A stretch of DNA of 64,000 nt, from NCBI GenBank assembly GCA_965228215.1, contig OZ245800.1, positions 1,984,001-2,048,000 on the forward strand. The letters are read 5' to 3'. Positions 43,294 through 51,120 of the stretch are shown here, one piece after another. The DNA comes from Maricaulis sp965228215 (lineage in GTDB: Bacteria > Pseudomonadota > Alphaproteobacteria > Caulobacterales > Maricaulaceae). Under the pieces are notes generated by a model. That model did no database searches. It saw nothing but the letters and a program-made list of their open reading frames with translations, and had not been told where the DNA came from. The translations under genes and the position numbers were made by a program. Every line of letters starts with the position of its first letter. The first letter of the stretch is position 1.

Positions 43294-44387
43294 AGCCGCT
43301 GGTCGCTGCCGGCTTTTTCGGCGGCCTTGTTGAGCTGTTCGACGGTGCTGTCGTCCAGCGGGATGCCCTCGCGCTGGCGTTTACCGCGCCAGGCGCGTTC
43401 CGGATCGCCCGGATAGAGTACCGGGCTGTCCCAGTCCATGGGCGGCGAGGCGAGGGCGTAGTCGGCCATGGCCTCGACCTCCGCTTCCATCCAGTCATTG
43501 TCGCCGAAGGCTGCCGGATCGATCAGGATCGAGAACATGCCATTGCGGATTCCGCCCCGGCGGGGTGTCTCGGGCTGCATCGTGCCGCCGCGTGACAGCA
43601 CACCGGCCAGCAATTCGCAGGCGAAGGCGAGTCCGTAACCCTTGTGCCGCGCCATCGGCAGGAGAGCGCCCTTGAGTTCGAAGCCCGCCATGCCGGAGGG
43701 GTCCGTGGTCGGCATGCCCATTTCATTGATCAGACTGCCGCGCGGCACCACCTGGCCCTTGTTGGCTGCGACCCGCACCTTGCCGAGGGCAATGCGGCTG
43801 GTGGCCATGTCGAGCACGAATTCAGGCCGTTTGCCGGTGGCCGGATAGGCGATGCAAACCGGATTGGTACCGAAACGGGCATCCGACCCGCGATACGGGG
43901 CGACCAGGGGCGCATGGTCCGTCACATTGACGAAATGCATCGAGACGAGGCCGGCCTGGGCGGCCTGTTCTGCAAAGGCACCGATCCGCCCGAGATGGTG
44001 CGCGTTCCCGATCGTCAGTGCGGCGAGACCGTTCTTCTTCGCCTTTTCTACAGCCTGGTCGATTGCCCGGTGGCCGGCTGATGCGCCCCAGCCGCCCTTG
44101 GCATCGATCTGGAGGATGACCGCAGTCTCGTTGATCACCGCATTCTTGGCGCGCAATTCCACCAGGCCTGTCTTCGCGTGCTGTACATAAGCCGGCAGGA
44201 TGCCGATCCCGTGACTGTCATGCCCGGACAGGTTCGCGCCGAGCAGATGCGCGGACACGATCGCGGCGTCGGTATCCCGCGCGCCGGCGGATCTCAGAAC
44301 ATGATCGGTGAAGCTGTCGAGGACGGCGAGATCGAAGCGGCGGTCCGGCTGGTCAGTCAATGCGTGGGGCTCCGGGCAGGGGTCCAT
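43290..44387 (-). CDS. LDH2/MDH2-family NAD(P)-dependent oxidoreductase
   Basis: A 365-residue enzyme of the malate/L-sulfolactate/ureidoglycolate dehydrogenase type. It has the conserved HDSHGIGIL (about 55-63), GWGASAGHRA, HHLGRIGAFAEQAA and TNPVCIAYPATG. These enzymes oxidise 2-hydroxy acids with NAD(P); the precise substrate cannot be told from sequence. Length and motifs are normal, including the C-terminal PGDPERAWRGKRQREGIPL. Confidence 0.9.
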   Translation of the reverse strand: MDPCPEPHALTDQPDRRFDLAVLDSFTDHVLRSAGARDTDAAIVSAHLLGANLSGHDSHGIGILPAYVQHAKTGLVELRAKNAVINETAVILQIDAKGGWGASAGHRAIDQAVEKAKKNGLAALTIGNAHHLGRIGAFAEQAAQAGLVSMHFVNVTDHAPLVAPYRGSDARFGTNPVCIAYPATGKRPEFVLDMATSRIALGKVRVAANKGQVVPRGSLINEMGMPTTDPSGMAGFELKGALLPMARHKGYGLAFACELLAGVLSRGGTMQPETPRRGGIRNGMFSILIDPAAFGDNDWMEAEVEAMADYALASPPMDWDSPVLYPGDPERAWRGKRQREGIPLDDSTVEQLNKAAEKAGSDQRL

Positions 44388-44698
44388 TCATCATGAAGCG
44401 GATCATCATGCATTTGAAGCAAGGGCTTAGCGAATAATTTACCCTAATTCGAGCGCCGATCTGTGCCAGCCTGACACAGAACCGGATTGCTTCAAATTTT
44501 ATCATTTTAAGCTGTTGTTTTTATTGCGAAAAAAACTTCATCGATCCAGACAAAATTACCGGCCCATTTAAGCGTTTGGCAACCGGATTGCGGCATTGTT
44601 GTCGGCGTCGGACAACGAAGTCCGCGGGAGATCAATAAGCGTTCGAACACGGGGAATATCCCGGGCAGCGCAAGAAATACTGGATGAAGGGTATGTCG
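44388..44698. other. 311-bp intergenic region
   Basis: No gene is seen here. The region is less GC-rich than its surroundings and contains a small CTGTG/CACAG inverted repeat near 44462-44480 and several A/T runs around 44510-44540. It must hold the promoters of the divergent dehydrogenase and TonB-domain genes, but no box could be assigned with confidence. Confidence 0.4.
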
Positions 44699-45034
44699 AT
44701 GAAAACGACGGGTAAAATCATTCTGGCTGCGGCCATGTCTGCACTGGCTTTCACGGCTGCTCCTGCGGCGTTCGCCCAGGACCGTGAGCGTACGTCTGTA
44801 GAGGCTCCGGAGTATCCGCGTGGCGCTGAGCGTCGCGGTGTCGAGGGCTATGCAGTTGTCGAGTACACGGTTACGGCCGATGGCGAGATCGCCAACGCGA
44901 CCGTGGTCGATGCTAATCCGGCTGGCGTGTTCGATCGTGCCGTCCTGCGCGCCATTGAAGGCTGGGCCTACGCCCCGGCTGCGGCTGAAACGCCGGGCAT
45001 GCAGCAGCGCTTTGACTTTAGCCTCGGCGGCTAA
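44699..45034 (+). CDS. Minimal exported TonB C-terminal domain protein
   Basis: A 111-residue protein made of a cleavable-type signal peptide (to about residue 27, AAPAAFAQ) and a single TonB C-terminal domain: PEYPRGAERRGVEGYAVVEY, TADGEIANATVVDANP and FDRAVLRAIEGWAYAPA. There is no membrane anchor after a cut signal and no Pro-rich linker, so it is unlike an energy-transducing TonB and may be a soluble periplasmic partner. GAAGGG 7 nt before the ATG at 44699 favours this start over ATGs at 44684 and 44693. It has its own terminator. Confidence 0.8.
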   Translation: MKTTGKIILAAAMSALAFTAAPAAFAQDRERTSVEAPEYPRGAERRGVEGYAVVEYTVTADGEIANATVVDANPAGVFDRAVLRAIEGWAYAPAAAETPGMQQRFDFSLGG

Positions 45035-45112
45035 ACAGCACTGCAAGCATAAATAATACGAAAGAACTGAGCATCAGACTCAGTCGTCAAAACCAATAAT
45101 AAGAATTCATTT

Positions 45113-45141
45113 ACGGCGGCGCGCTAGCGTCGCCGTGATTT
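45113..45141 (+). terminator. Terminator after the TonB-domain gene
   Basis: A 10-bp stem with one G-T pair (ACGGCGGCGC, 45113-45122, with GCGTCGCCGT, 45127-45136), loop GCTA, then GATTTT. It lies before the chemoreceptor gene, so the two are transcribed separately. Confidence 0.75.
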
Positions 45142-45180
45142 TATGTATGCGTGGCCATTAACCCTAACGAGGCCGTAACG

Positions 45181-47238
45181 ATGAATTCTGTGCTCGCCCA
45201 ATTTCTTGAGAAGACCTCAAGTATTCGAGTCCGGCTCCTGGCAGCCTTCGGCTTGACCTCTCTCATGACCCTGATCGCTGCGGTGGTCGGTGTCACCGGC
45301 TTCAACTCAACTGCGACCTCGGTCGAAGCGATTGCTGAAGAAGCCATCCCGCAAACCCTGACCGTTGACGCGCTCAGCGAAGGCAGCCGCACTCTGAGTG
45401 CGACGCTTGAAGGATTTGCCGGTTCCCAGACGGTCGAGGACCGACTTGCCTTCTATAACCGGGTCAATGAACTCAGCACGGAACTGAACGGCGATATCGA
45501 GGATCTGCGCGGCCTGACCTCTGCCGACGCCACCGCGACTCTCGCGGCAGACGTGGCAGCCCTGTCGGCCCAGGTCCAGGCCATGAACGACGTGGTCGAG
45601 CGTCGCCTGCGCCTGCGGGACCAGCGCTGGTACGTCACCAGCCAGGCCCGCGCGACGCGCACGGCGTTTGCCGACAGTGTCGAGGGTGCGCTCGATTCGA
45701 GTGACGAAGCTGATATCGAAAGCCTTCTGCGCTCGGTCCTCGCGGCCAACCAGATGATGATCCAGTACAATGAGGTCGATATCGCGGCGTCCGCCGACGA
45801 AGTCGACGCGATCTTCGACAATTATGATGAGGCCGTCGGCGAGCTCGACGTCAATCTGGCGATCCTGGGCGGCATCGTCACCGACGTCATGCGCACGCAG
45901 GCCAATCTCCTGATTGAATACGGTGATGGCGATCAGGGTGTGTTCGAGCTGCGCACGGCAGAACTCGCAACCGTGGCCGAGGCCGAAGCTGTCGTGGCCG
46001 AAGCCCGCGCGGCCGCAGAAACGCTCCTGATGCATGTCGCCGACTTCAAGGCCGATGTGCAGGAAGGCGTCGCCAGCGCAACGAACGCAGCCAATGCGGC
46101 TGTCGGCACCGGCCGGATCCTGCTGATCAGTATCGCCGCCATCGGCCTGGTGGTCGCCGGTGCGATTGCCTGGTTCTACGTCAACATGACGCTGCTCAAG
46201 CGCATCAGCGCCATGGCCCGCACCATGTCTGCGCTGGCCGAGGGCAATAGCGATGTGAATCTCGGCTTCACGCCGGGCCAGGACGAGATCGGCGACATGG
46301 CGCGCTCGGTGGATGTCTTCCGCCAGAACGCCATCGAGCGGGCTCGCCTGGAGGCAGAGACCGAAGAAGAGCGCCGTATGAAGGAAAAGCGTTCGGCCGC
46401 TGTAGAAAGCCTGATCCAGGCCTTCGACGACGCCGCGAATTCCGCGCTCAGCCAGGTTGGCGATGCCGCCAACCAGATGGAGACCTCGGCCCGGGCAATG
46501 AGCTCGACCGCCGCAGCCACGACCGGCAAATCCGCCGCTGTGGCCCAGGCCTCCGAAGGCGCTTCGCAGAATGTGCAGACCGTGGCCGCCGCCGCCGAGG
46601 AAATGGTGTCCTCGATCGGCGAGATCAGCCAGCAGATTGCACGCTCCACCGAGATCGCCGGCAGCGCGGTTGACCAAGTCGAGAAGACGAATGACGACGT
46701 CCAGCGTCTGGATGACGCCGCCAAGTCGATCGACGATATCGTCAACCTGATCAACGACATCGCGGAGCAGACCAATCTCCTGGCACTGAACGCCACGATT
46801 GAGGCGGCACGGGCAGGCGAGGCCGGCAAGGGCTTCGCGGTCGTGGCCTCTGAGGTCAAGGCGCTGGCCAGCCAGACGGGTAATGCGACGCAGAACATCT
46901 CCGAGCACATCTCGGGCATCCAGAGCGCCACGAATACGGCGGTCGAGGCCATGTCCTCCATCGGTGGAACCATCCACGAGATGAGCGAGATCGCGACGGC
47001 CATCGCTGCGGCGATGGAGGAACAGCGGGCGGCTGCGGGCGAGATCACCCGCTCTGCCCAGGAAGCTGCCGACGGTACCCGTGAGGTCTTCACCAACATC
47101 CAGGAAGTCGACCAGGCGACCTCGGAGACCGGTGAGAGCGCCGGCCAGGTTCTCGAAGCCTCGCTTGCGGTTTCCCGCCAGTCGGAAGAGCTCAAGACCT
47201 CGGTCGAGCAATTCCTCGACGAGGTGCGTTCGGCCTAG
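45181..47238 (+). CDS. Methyl-accepting chemotaxis protein
   Basis: A 685-residue chemoreceptor. Membrane segment 1 is about residues 18-40 (LLAAFGLTSLMTLIAAVVGV). A periplasmic helical sensor of about 270 residues follows. Segment 2 is about 315-335 (ILLISIAAIGLVVAGAIAWF), then a HAMP domain and a coiled-coil signalling domain. The hairpin tip is EQTNLLALNATIEAARAGEAGKGFAVVA, the CheA/CheW contact. There is no C-terminal NWETF-type pentapeptide. Ligand unknown. The ATG at 45181 has GAGG 8 nt upstream; a GTG at 45151 is in frame. It would signal through the che operon at the window start or another one. Confidence 0.93.
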   Translation: MNSVLAQFLEKTSSIRVRLLAAFGLTSLMTLIAAVVGVTGFNSTATSVEAIAEEAIPQTLTVDALSEGSRTLSATLEGFAGSQTVEDRLAFYNRVNELSTELNGDIEDLRGLTSADATATLAADVAALSAQVQAMNDVVERRLRLRDQRWYVTSQARATRTAFADSVEGALDSSDEADIESLLRSVLAANQMMIQYNEVDIAASADEVDAIFDNYDEAVGELDVNLAILGGIVTDVMRTQANLLIEYGDGDQGVFELRTAELATVAEAEAVVAEARAAAETLLMHVADFKADVQEGVASATNAANAAVGTGRILLISIAAIGLVVAGAIAWFYVNMTLLKRISAMARTMSALAEGNSDVNLGFTPGQDEIGDMARSVDVFRQNAIERARLEAETEEERRMKEKRSAAVESLIQAFDDAANSALSQVGDAANQMETSARAMSSTAAATTGKSAAVAQASEGASQNVQTVAAAAEEMVSSIGEISQQIARSTEIAGSAVDQVEKTNDDVQRLDDAAKSIDDIVNLINDIAEQTNLLALNATIEAARAGEAGKGFAVVASEVKALASQTGNATQNISEHISGIQSATNTAVEAMSSIGGTIHEMSEIATAIAAAMEEQRAAAGEITRSAQEAADGTREVFTNIQEVDQATSETGESAGQVLEASLAVSRQSEELKTSVEQFLDEVRSA

Positions 47239-47261
47239 TCCGCACGCAACTGCCATCAAGC

Positions 47262-47293
47262 ACCGCCCGCGGCTTGCCAGCCGCGGGCGGTTT
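47262..47293 (+). terminator. Terminator after the chemoreceptor gene
   Basis: A perfect 13-bp stem (ACCGCCCGCGGCT, 47262-47274, with AGCCGCGGGCGGT, 47279-47291), loop TGCC, then TT. It insulates the tRNA gene that follows. Confidence 0.85.
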
Positions 47294-47327
47294 GCGTATA
47301 CGGCGTGCCTCCTCTGATGGAGATCGT

Positions 47328-47404
47328 GGCGAGGTAGCTCAGCTGGTTAGAGCGCACGACTCATAATCGTGAGGTCGAGAGTTCAAGTCTCTCCCTCGCC
47401 ACCA
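47328..47404 (+). tRNA. tRNA with CAU anticodon (elongator Met, or Ile2)
   Basis: A complete cloverleaf. The 7-bp acceptor stem is GGCGAGG (47328-47334) with CCTCGCC (47394-47400), the D arm has AGCTCAGCTGGTTAGAGC, and the anticodon arm CACGA-CTCATAA-TCGTG has anticodon CAT. The T arm is GAGAG-TTCAAGT-CTCTC, and A73 plus an encoded CCA end at 47404. CAT serves elongator Met or, after lysidine modification, Ile (AUA). The acceptor stem is not the initiator type. Met is somewhat more likely. Confidence 0.95.
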
Positions 47405-47467
47405 TTTTTCTCCATCTCCCTCCGGCCAGACCATGATGTGCTATCCTGCTCCCCAAGGGAGGCAGGC

Positions 47468-48181
47468 ATGAACAGACGTGAATTGCTCACGGCAACGCTT
47501 GCGACCGGTGCCGCCATGGGCATGTCCGGCCGCTCAGACGCCGGTATTCGGAACATCAAGTGCGTGATCGTGGGGGACGGAGCGGTCGGGAAGACCTGTT
47601 CCCTGATCTCGTTCACCACCAACGCCTTTCCGGGCGAATACATCCCGACGGTTTTCGACAATTATTCGGCGACAATCATGCGGCACGAGCAACCGGTGCA
47701 GCTTGGCCTGTGGGATACCGCCGGCAGTGAGGACTATGACCGTTTAAGGCCTCTCTCCTATCCCGAGGCCGACGTCGTGGTCATTGCCTTCTCCGTGATC
47801 TCACCGACCACGTTCGACAATGTCCAGGCACGCTGGCTGCCGGAATTGCGCGAGCATATTCCCGACGTGCCGATGCTGCTGTCCGGATTCAAGGGCGATC
47901 TTCGCGGTCTCTCGGAGACCCGGCCCAATATCACGGAAGTGGATCCCGATGCGCCCCTGGAACTGGTGGAGGCGGAAGGCCTGGCGACCTATCGCGAATG
48001 TTCGGCCCTGACCCAGGAAGGCCTGGCCGAAAACTTCTACGCGGCCATTGATCTCGCCCTGGGCATCGATCCCGACGCCAGCCCGCTGGCAGGCCGATTG
48101 CGCCGGCCGCAAATCGATCGCGACCGCCTGATGGCGCCTCGGACACGGCCGCGCGTGCGACCGGGCTCCGGCGGCCCCTAG
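47468..48181 (+). CDS. Rac/Rho-like small GTPase with twin-arginine-type signal peptide
   Basis: A 237-residue protein whose residues 28-200 resemble eukaryotic Rac/Cdc42 far more than bacterial GTPases. G1 is GDGAVGKTC (36-44), switch I is NAFPGEYIPTVFDNYSA with the key Thr (61), and G3 is LWDTAGSEDYDRLRPLSYP (81-99). G5 is ECSALTQEGL (177-186). Three departures stand out. Ser87 replaces the catalytic Gln61 of Rac. G4 is FKGD (141-144) for TKLD. The C-terminus (RPRVRPGSGGP) has no prenylation cysteine. The N-terminus MNRRELLTATLATGAAMG is like a twin-arginine signal. AAGGGAGG 5 nt before the ATG supports this start and hence the signal. It lies 63 bp after a tRNA. Export, GTP locking and eukaryotic origin are inferences. 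Confidence 0.85.
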   Translation: MNRRELLTATLATGAAMGMSGRSDAGIRNIKCVIVGDGAVGKTCSLISFTTNAFPGEYIPTVFDNYSATIMRHEQPVQLGLWDTAGSEDYDRLRPLSYPEADVVVIAFSVISPTTFDNVQARWLPELREHIPDVPMLLSGFKGDLRGLSETRPNITEVDPDAPLELVEAEGLATYRECSALTQEGLAENFYAAIDLALGIDPDASPLAGRLRRPQIDRDRLMAPRTRPRVRPGSGGP

Positions 48182-48308
48182 GAGTACTCATCGGAGTGCA
48201 ATGCGCGGCGCAACGACGCGGCGTCTTGTCTGCGGCGATATCGCACATAGATCCAGCGCCTGCGACGTGGGATCTCCGCGCCGGTCTGAATGAGGCATCG
48301 GAACCAGC

Positions 48309-48599
48309 ATGCGCCTGAACTTCACCAATCTGAGCTCGATTGTCGCCGTCGTGGTGGTGGTCGGCATGTGTATCGCCGCGATCGTCTTCGGGATCCAGGC
48401 GCTGCCGGAATACACCATGACACGTCATGGCTGGGTTGCTCTCTGGCTCGGAACCGGTCTGTCCGTGCTCGTGGGTGGCGGCCTGGCTGCGGTCCTGATC
48501 ATCGGGCGCCGCCGGGGTTTCGACGAGGACGCGCACGAGATCTACAAGACCGTGGATCCTGCTGCCCAGGCCGGCGAGGCGCAGGGCGAACCACGCTGA
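48309..48599 (+). CDS. Small two-pass membrane protein
   Basis: A 96-residue protein with two hydrophobic segments (about 9-31, LSSIVAVVVVVGMCIAAIVF; about 42-67, WVALWLGTGLSVLVGGGLAAV) and a charged cytoplasmic tail (GRRRGFDEDAHEIYKTVDP). No known family. It lies 127 bp after the GTPase gene on the same strand. Whether they share a transcript is unclear. Confidence 0.65.
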   Translation: MRLNFTNLSSIVAVVVVVGMCIAAIVFGIQALPEYTMTRHGWVALWLGTGLSVLVGGGLAAVLIIGRRRGFDEDAHEIYKTVDPAAQAGEAQGEPR

Positions 48600-48621
48600 C
48601 CTGCATCTGGTCGGCGATTGC

Positions 48622-49191
48622 ATGTTCCACACCCGGGCTGAACGCCCTATTCTAGCGTCTGTCGAAGTCAGCTCTGTCGAAGAGGTCATGGGCGAACAGG
48701 ACAATTGGCTGGATGATGTCATGCGCGTCTTCGCCTGCCGCCAGGTGGACGGGGAAGCGGGTGCGCGTGCGCCGGTAACACGGCCGTCCCAGGTCATGCT
48801 CACCGAATTCCTGCGCACCGGTGTCGCGCGGCGGGATGCCCTGCGGGATCTGATTCAGGCCTTCCGTGACCGGCATATCGGCCAGGCCCTCGGACACATC
48901 CATCTCGCTCCGGCTGAAAACTGGACCGTCCAGCGCCTGGCGCGCGCCGTCGGCATGTCGCGCAGCGCCTTTGCGGAGCGTTTCCGGGAAATGACCGGAA
49001 CCGGGCCTATGGGCTATCTGTCCGACTGGCGGCTTCAGAGGGCCCTGGCCCTGCTTGAACAGACCGATGACGCGATCCAGCAGATCGCCAATGTTGTCGG
49101 CTATCAGTCCGCTGCCTCTTTCACACGCGCCTTCGTCGGCAAGTTTGGACGCACGCCCAGCGCCATGCGACAGGCCGCGCTCGCCGTCTGA
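48622..49191 (+). CDS. AraC-family regulator lacking most of its sensor domain
   Basis: A 189-residue protein. Residues about 85-185 form the double HTH of AraC regulators (LAPAENWTVQRLARAVGMSRSAF, GYQSAASFTRAFVGKFGRTPS), and the part before it (IQAFRDRHIGQALGHIH) is the helix linker of the cupin_6 AraC type. Full-length members have about 300 residues with an N-terminal cupin. Here the 80-residue N-terminus holds at most a scrap of it and no cupin is coded upstream. It may be a truncated remnant or a constitutive short regulator. It converges stop-to-stop with the next AraC gene. Confidence 0.75.
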   Translation: MFHTRAERPILASVEVSSVEEVMGEQDNWLDDVMRVFACRQVDGEAGARAPVTRPSQVMLTEFLRTGVARRDALRDLIQAFRDRHIGQALGHIHLAPAENWTVQRLARAVGMSRSAFAERFREMTGTGPMGYLSDWRLQRALALLEQTDDAIQQIANVVGYQSAASFTRAFVGKFGRTPSAMRQAALAV

Positions 49192-50265
49192 TCAGGCGTT
49201 TGCCTGGACCTGGCGAAGTGCCGCCTTGCGGAATTCGGTCGGTGTACTTCCCGTGAGATCCTTGAAGGCCCGGTTGAACGGCGCGATCGAGCCATAGCCC
49301 ATGTCCAGTGCGATGCTCAGGACCTGGACCCGCGCATTCTGCGGGTCCGCGAGGCTGCGCTGCGCATCGGCGATCCGGTACTGGTTGAGGAAGCTGGAGA
49401 AATTGCGCTGTCCCAGCCCCTGATTGATCAGCTTGCGCAGCCTGTGTTCCGGCGTCGCCAGCCGGTCTGCCAGGGCGCCCACGGTGAGATTGGGTTCGCG
49501 GTAGATACCGTCCGCCATCGCCTCCTCGAGCCGTTGGGCGAGCGCCTGGTCCTCCGGCGCGATGCCCGATTTATGGTCCGCGATCACCAGGGCGTTTGTA
49601 GGGGCGGGAGGCGCCGTGAAGAGGGTGTCGCGCACACGGCTCACCCAGACGCTGAAGACGAGGCTCAGCGCCAGCAGGATGCCGGCCTGGATCTGGAAGA
49701 GGATGTCGGGCATCGGACCGCCGGCGTAATTCACCTCCGCGGCAACAACGCCCATGCCTGTCAGTGCAACGAGCGCCGCCAGAACGACCCGGCAATTGCA
49801 CCGGGTCTGGATCAGGTCGTCGCGCAGATCCTTGAGGCCCAGCAGCGCCGCATGCCCCATCATGAAGAGTGCGACCATCTGCCAGATGGTGAGGGAGGCC
49901 ACGGCCATCTGCGATCCGGGCGGGCTGAGGAAATGCCAGGTCGAGAACACCGTGACCGCGACCAGCGGCATGAAACGCCACCAATGCCATCGGAAACGGT
50001 CATCGAACAGGGCTGTGGCGAACCACCAGAAGAAGACGGCAAGCGGTATGGCGAGGGCATTGAAGACATAGTTCAGCCAGCCGAGATGAGCGGCCAGGAA
50101 GTTGGATGACACCAGGGAATAGGCAGCAACGCCCAGCGCAAACAGGCAGCCGAGCCTCGCGGCCCAGCTGCCATTGCGGATTTCCAGGAATGTGATGGCG
50201 AGATGCAGGCTCAGGGCAGATGCACCGCCGCGCGCGAGCAGTTCGAATATCTCCGCCGACGTCAT
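49192..50265 (-). CDS. AraC-family regulator with N-terminal membrane domain
   Basis: A 357-residue protein with about seven hydrophobic segments in residues 1-215 (for example LGCLFALGVAAYSLVSSNFL, LTGMGVVAAEVN, ILLALSLVFSVWVS). A C-terminal AraC DNA-binding domain (about 245-350) has VGALADRLATPEHRLRKLIN and ALDMGYGSIAPFNRAFKDLTG. Membrane-bound AraC proteins of this layout are common in alphaproteobacteria, with unknown signals. The stop directly abuts that of the short AraC gene (TGATCA at 49189-49194). Confidence 0.88.
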   Translation of the reverse strand: MTSAEIFELLARGGASALSLHLAITFLEIRNGSWAARLGCLFALGVAAYSLVSSNFLAAHLGWLNYVFNALAIPLAVFFWWFATALFDDRFRWHWWRFMPLVAVTVFSTWHFLSPPGSQMAVASLTIWQMVALFMMGHAALLGLKDLRDDLIQTRCNCRVVLAALVALTGMGVVAAEVNYAGGPMPDILFQIQAGILLALSLVFSVWVSRVRDTLFTAPPAPTNALVIADHKSGIAPEDQALAQRLEEAMADGIYREPNLTVGALADRLATPEHRLRKLINQGLGQRNFSSFLNQYRIADAQRSLADPQNARVQVLSIALDMGYGSIAPFNRAFKDLTGSTPTEFRKAALRQVQANA

Positions 50266-50286
50266 CTTGCGCCTGTCTCCCGTTCG

Positions 50287-50625
50287 TCAGTCGACCGTAT
50301 TAGAGGCCTGATCGCCACGAACTGGCAATCCTTCGGCTTGCGCGGCCCGGAGTTCGGACACCAGGACCCGGTCATCGATCTGCGAGAGCGTGCGCTCGAC
50401 CGTGTCGCGGACGCAATTGCGCTGCACGTTGGGGAGATGGGCGGCGTAGCGATTTTCCTGGCGGCATACCTGGTCGGCTGCTGCGTGGATCTGCTCATAG
50501 AGATGTTGCGCGGACACCGCGCGGCTGGGGTCCAGCGTGATCTGCGTCGAGGCAGGAGCGGTTTCGCCGGATGCGGTGCCCAGACTTGCAGCAGCGAGCA
50601 GGGCGACGGGGAGAAGATTGATCAT
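50287..50625 (-). CDS. UrcA family protein
   Basis: A 112-residue exported protein with a signal peptide (LLPVALLAAASLGTASG). It carries the paired-cysteine pattern of UrcA proteins: HAAADQVCRQE then NVQRNCVRDTVERTLSQIDDRVL. The family is common in Caulobacterales and sphingomonads and has no known role. It has its own ribosome binding site (GGAGGTCGTC, minus strand). An AT-rich inverted repeat (CTGAAAA/TTTTCAG, 50688-50711) lies upstream in the gap to cutA. Confidence 0.85.
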   Translation of the reverse strand: MINLLPVALLAAASLGTASGETAPASTQITLDPSRAVSAQHLYEQIHAAADQVCRQENRYAAHLPNVQRNCVRDTVERTLSQIDDRVLVSELRAAQAEGLPVRGDQASNTVD

Positions 50626-50752
50626 GACGACCTCCGTTGGTTGGCGAGGTCAGAACACCCGTTTTGCCGGCGGTGGTCTTTTCAAAGCTGAAAACGCCTA
50701 GTCATTTTCAGATTCGATACTGATTTTCCGGATCGGAGCAGATGCCGCCCCG

Positions 50753-51085
50753 TCAGTCGCCGGGCGCCGACTGGGTCCGCACCCAGTCGAGGAATGTGTC
50801 CGCGCTGGCGTCCATATCGACCTCGAGGGCCAGGAAGCAGGGCTCGTCATAGGGATGAAGATCGACGAGGCGGGCCCGAAGCGCGTTGATCGCATTGCCA
50901 CCGGCTTTCAGCACCATGGGTGTCTCTTCTGCCGTCTCGACCTTGCCCTGCCAGCGATAGACGCTCGTCATCGGTGCCAGGATATTGGTGCAGGCGCACA
51001 GTTTTTCCGTCACGAGCGTGGTCGCGGCTTCCAGCGCGGTCGGCCTGTCCGGCCATGTGGTGTAGATCCAGTAGACATTCTGCAT
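50753..51085 (-). CDS. cutA: Divalent cation tolerance protein CutA
   Basis: A 110-residue trimeric ferredoxin-fold protein. Typical features are LVTEKLCACTNILAPMTSVYRWQGKVE, a segment that in CutA holds the metal-linked Cys and the strand-turn motif. ARLVDLHPYDEPCFLALEVD is the conserved HPYxxPxI/L end. Function in metal tolerance is debated. The ATG at 51085 gives the family start (MQNVYWIYTTWPDR); the frame continues upstream through queC and is ignored. Only 35 bp separate it from divergent queC. Confidence 0.93.
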   Translation of the reverse strand: MQNVYWIYTTWPDRPTALEAATTLVTEKLCACTNILAPMTSVYRWQGKVETAEETPMVLKAGGNAINALRARLVDLHPYDEPCFLALEVDMDASADTFLDWVRTQSAPGD

Positions 51086-51120
51086 GGCAATCCGGCCCCT
51101 GATCGCTGTATACGGGCGGG

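Noticed and set aside
45307..47259. 650-codon minus-strand open frame
   Set aside because: Antisense shadow of the chemoreceptor gene; no domain, and the plus-strand gene has clear HAMP and signalling motifs.
47386..47440. Possible att repeat of the tRNA 3' end
   Set aside because: CTCCCTC recurs shortly after the tRNA, but the match is short and interrupted, and no integrase is present.
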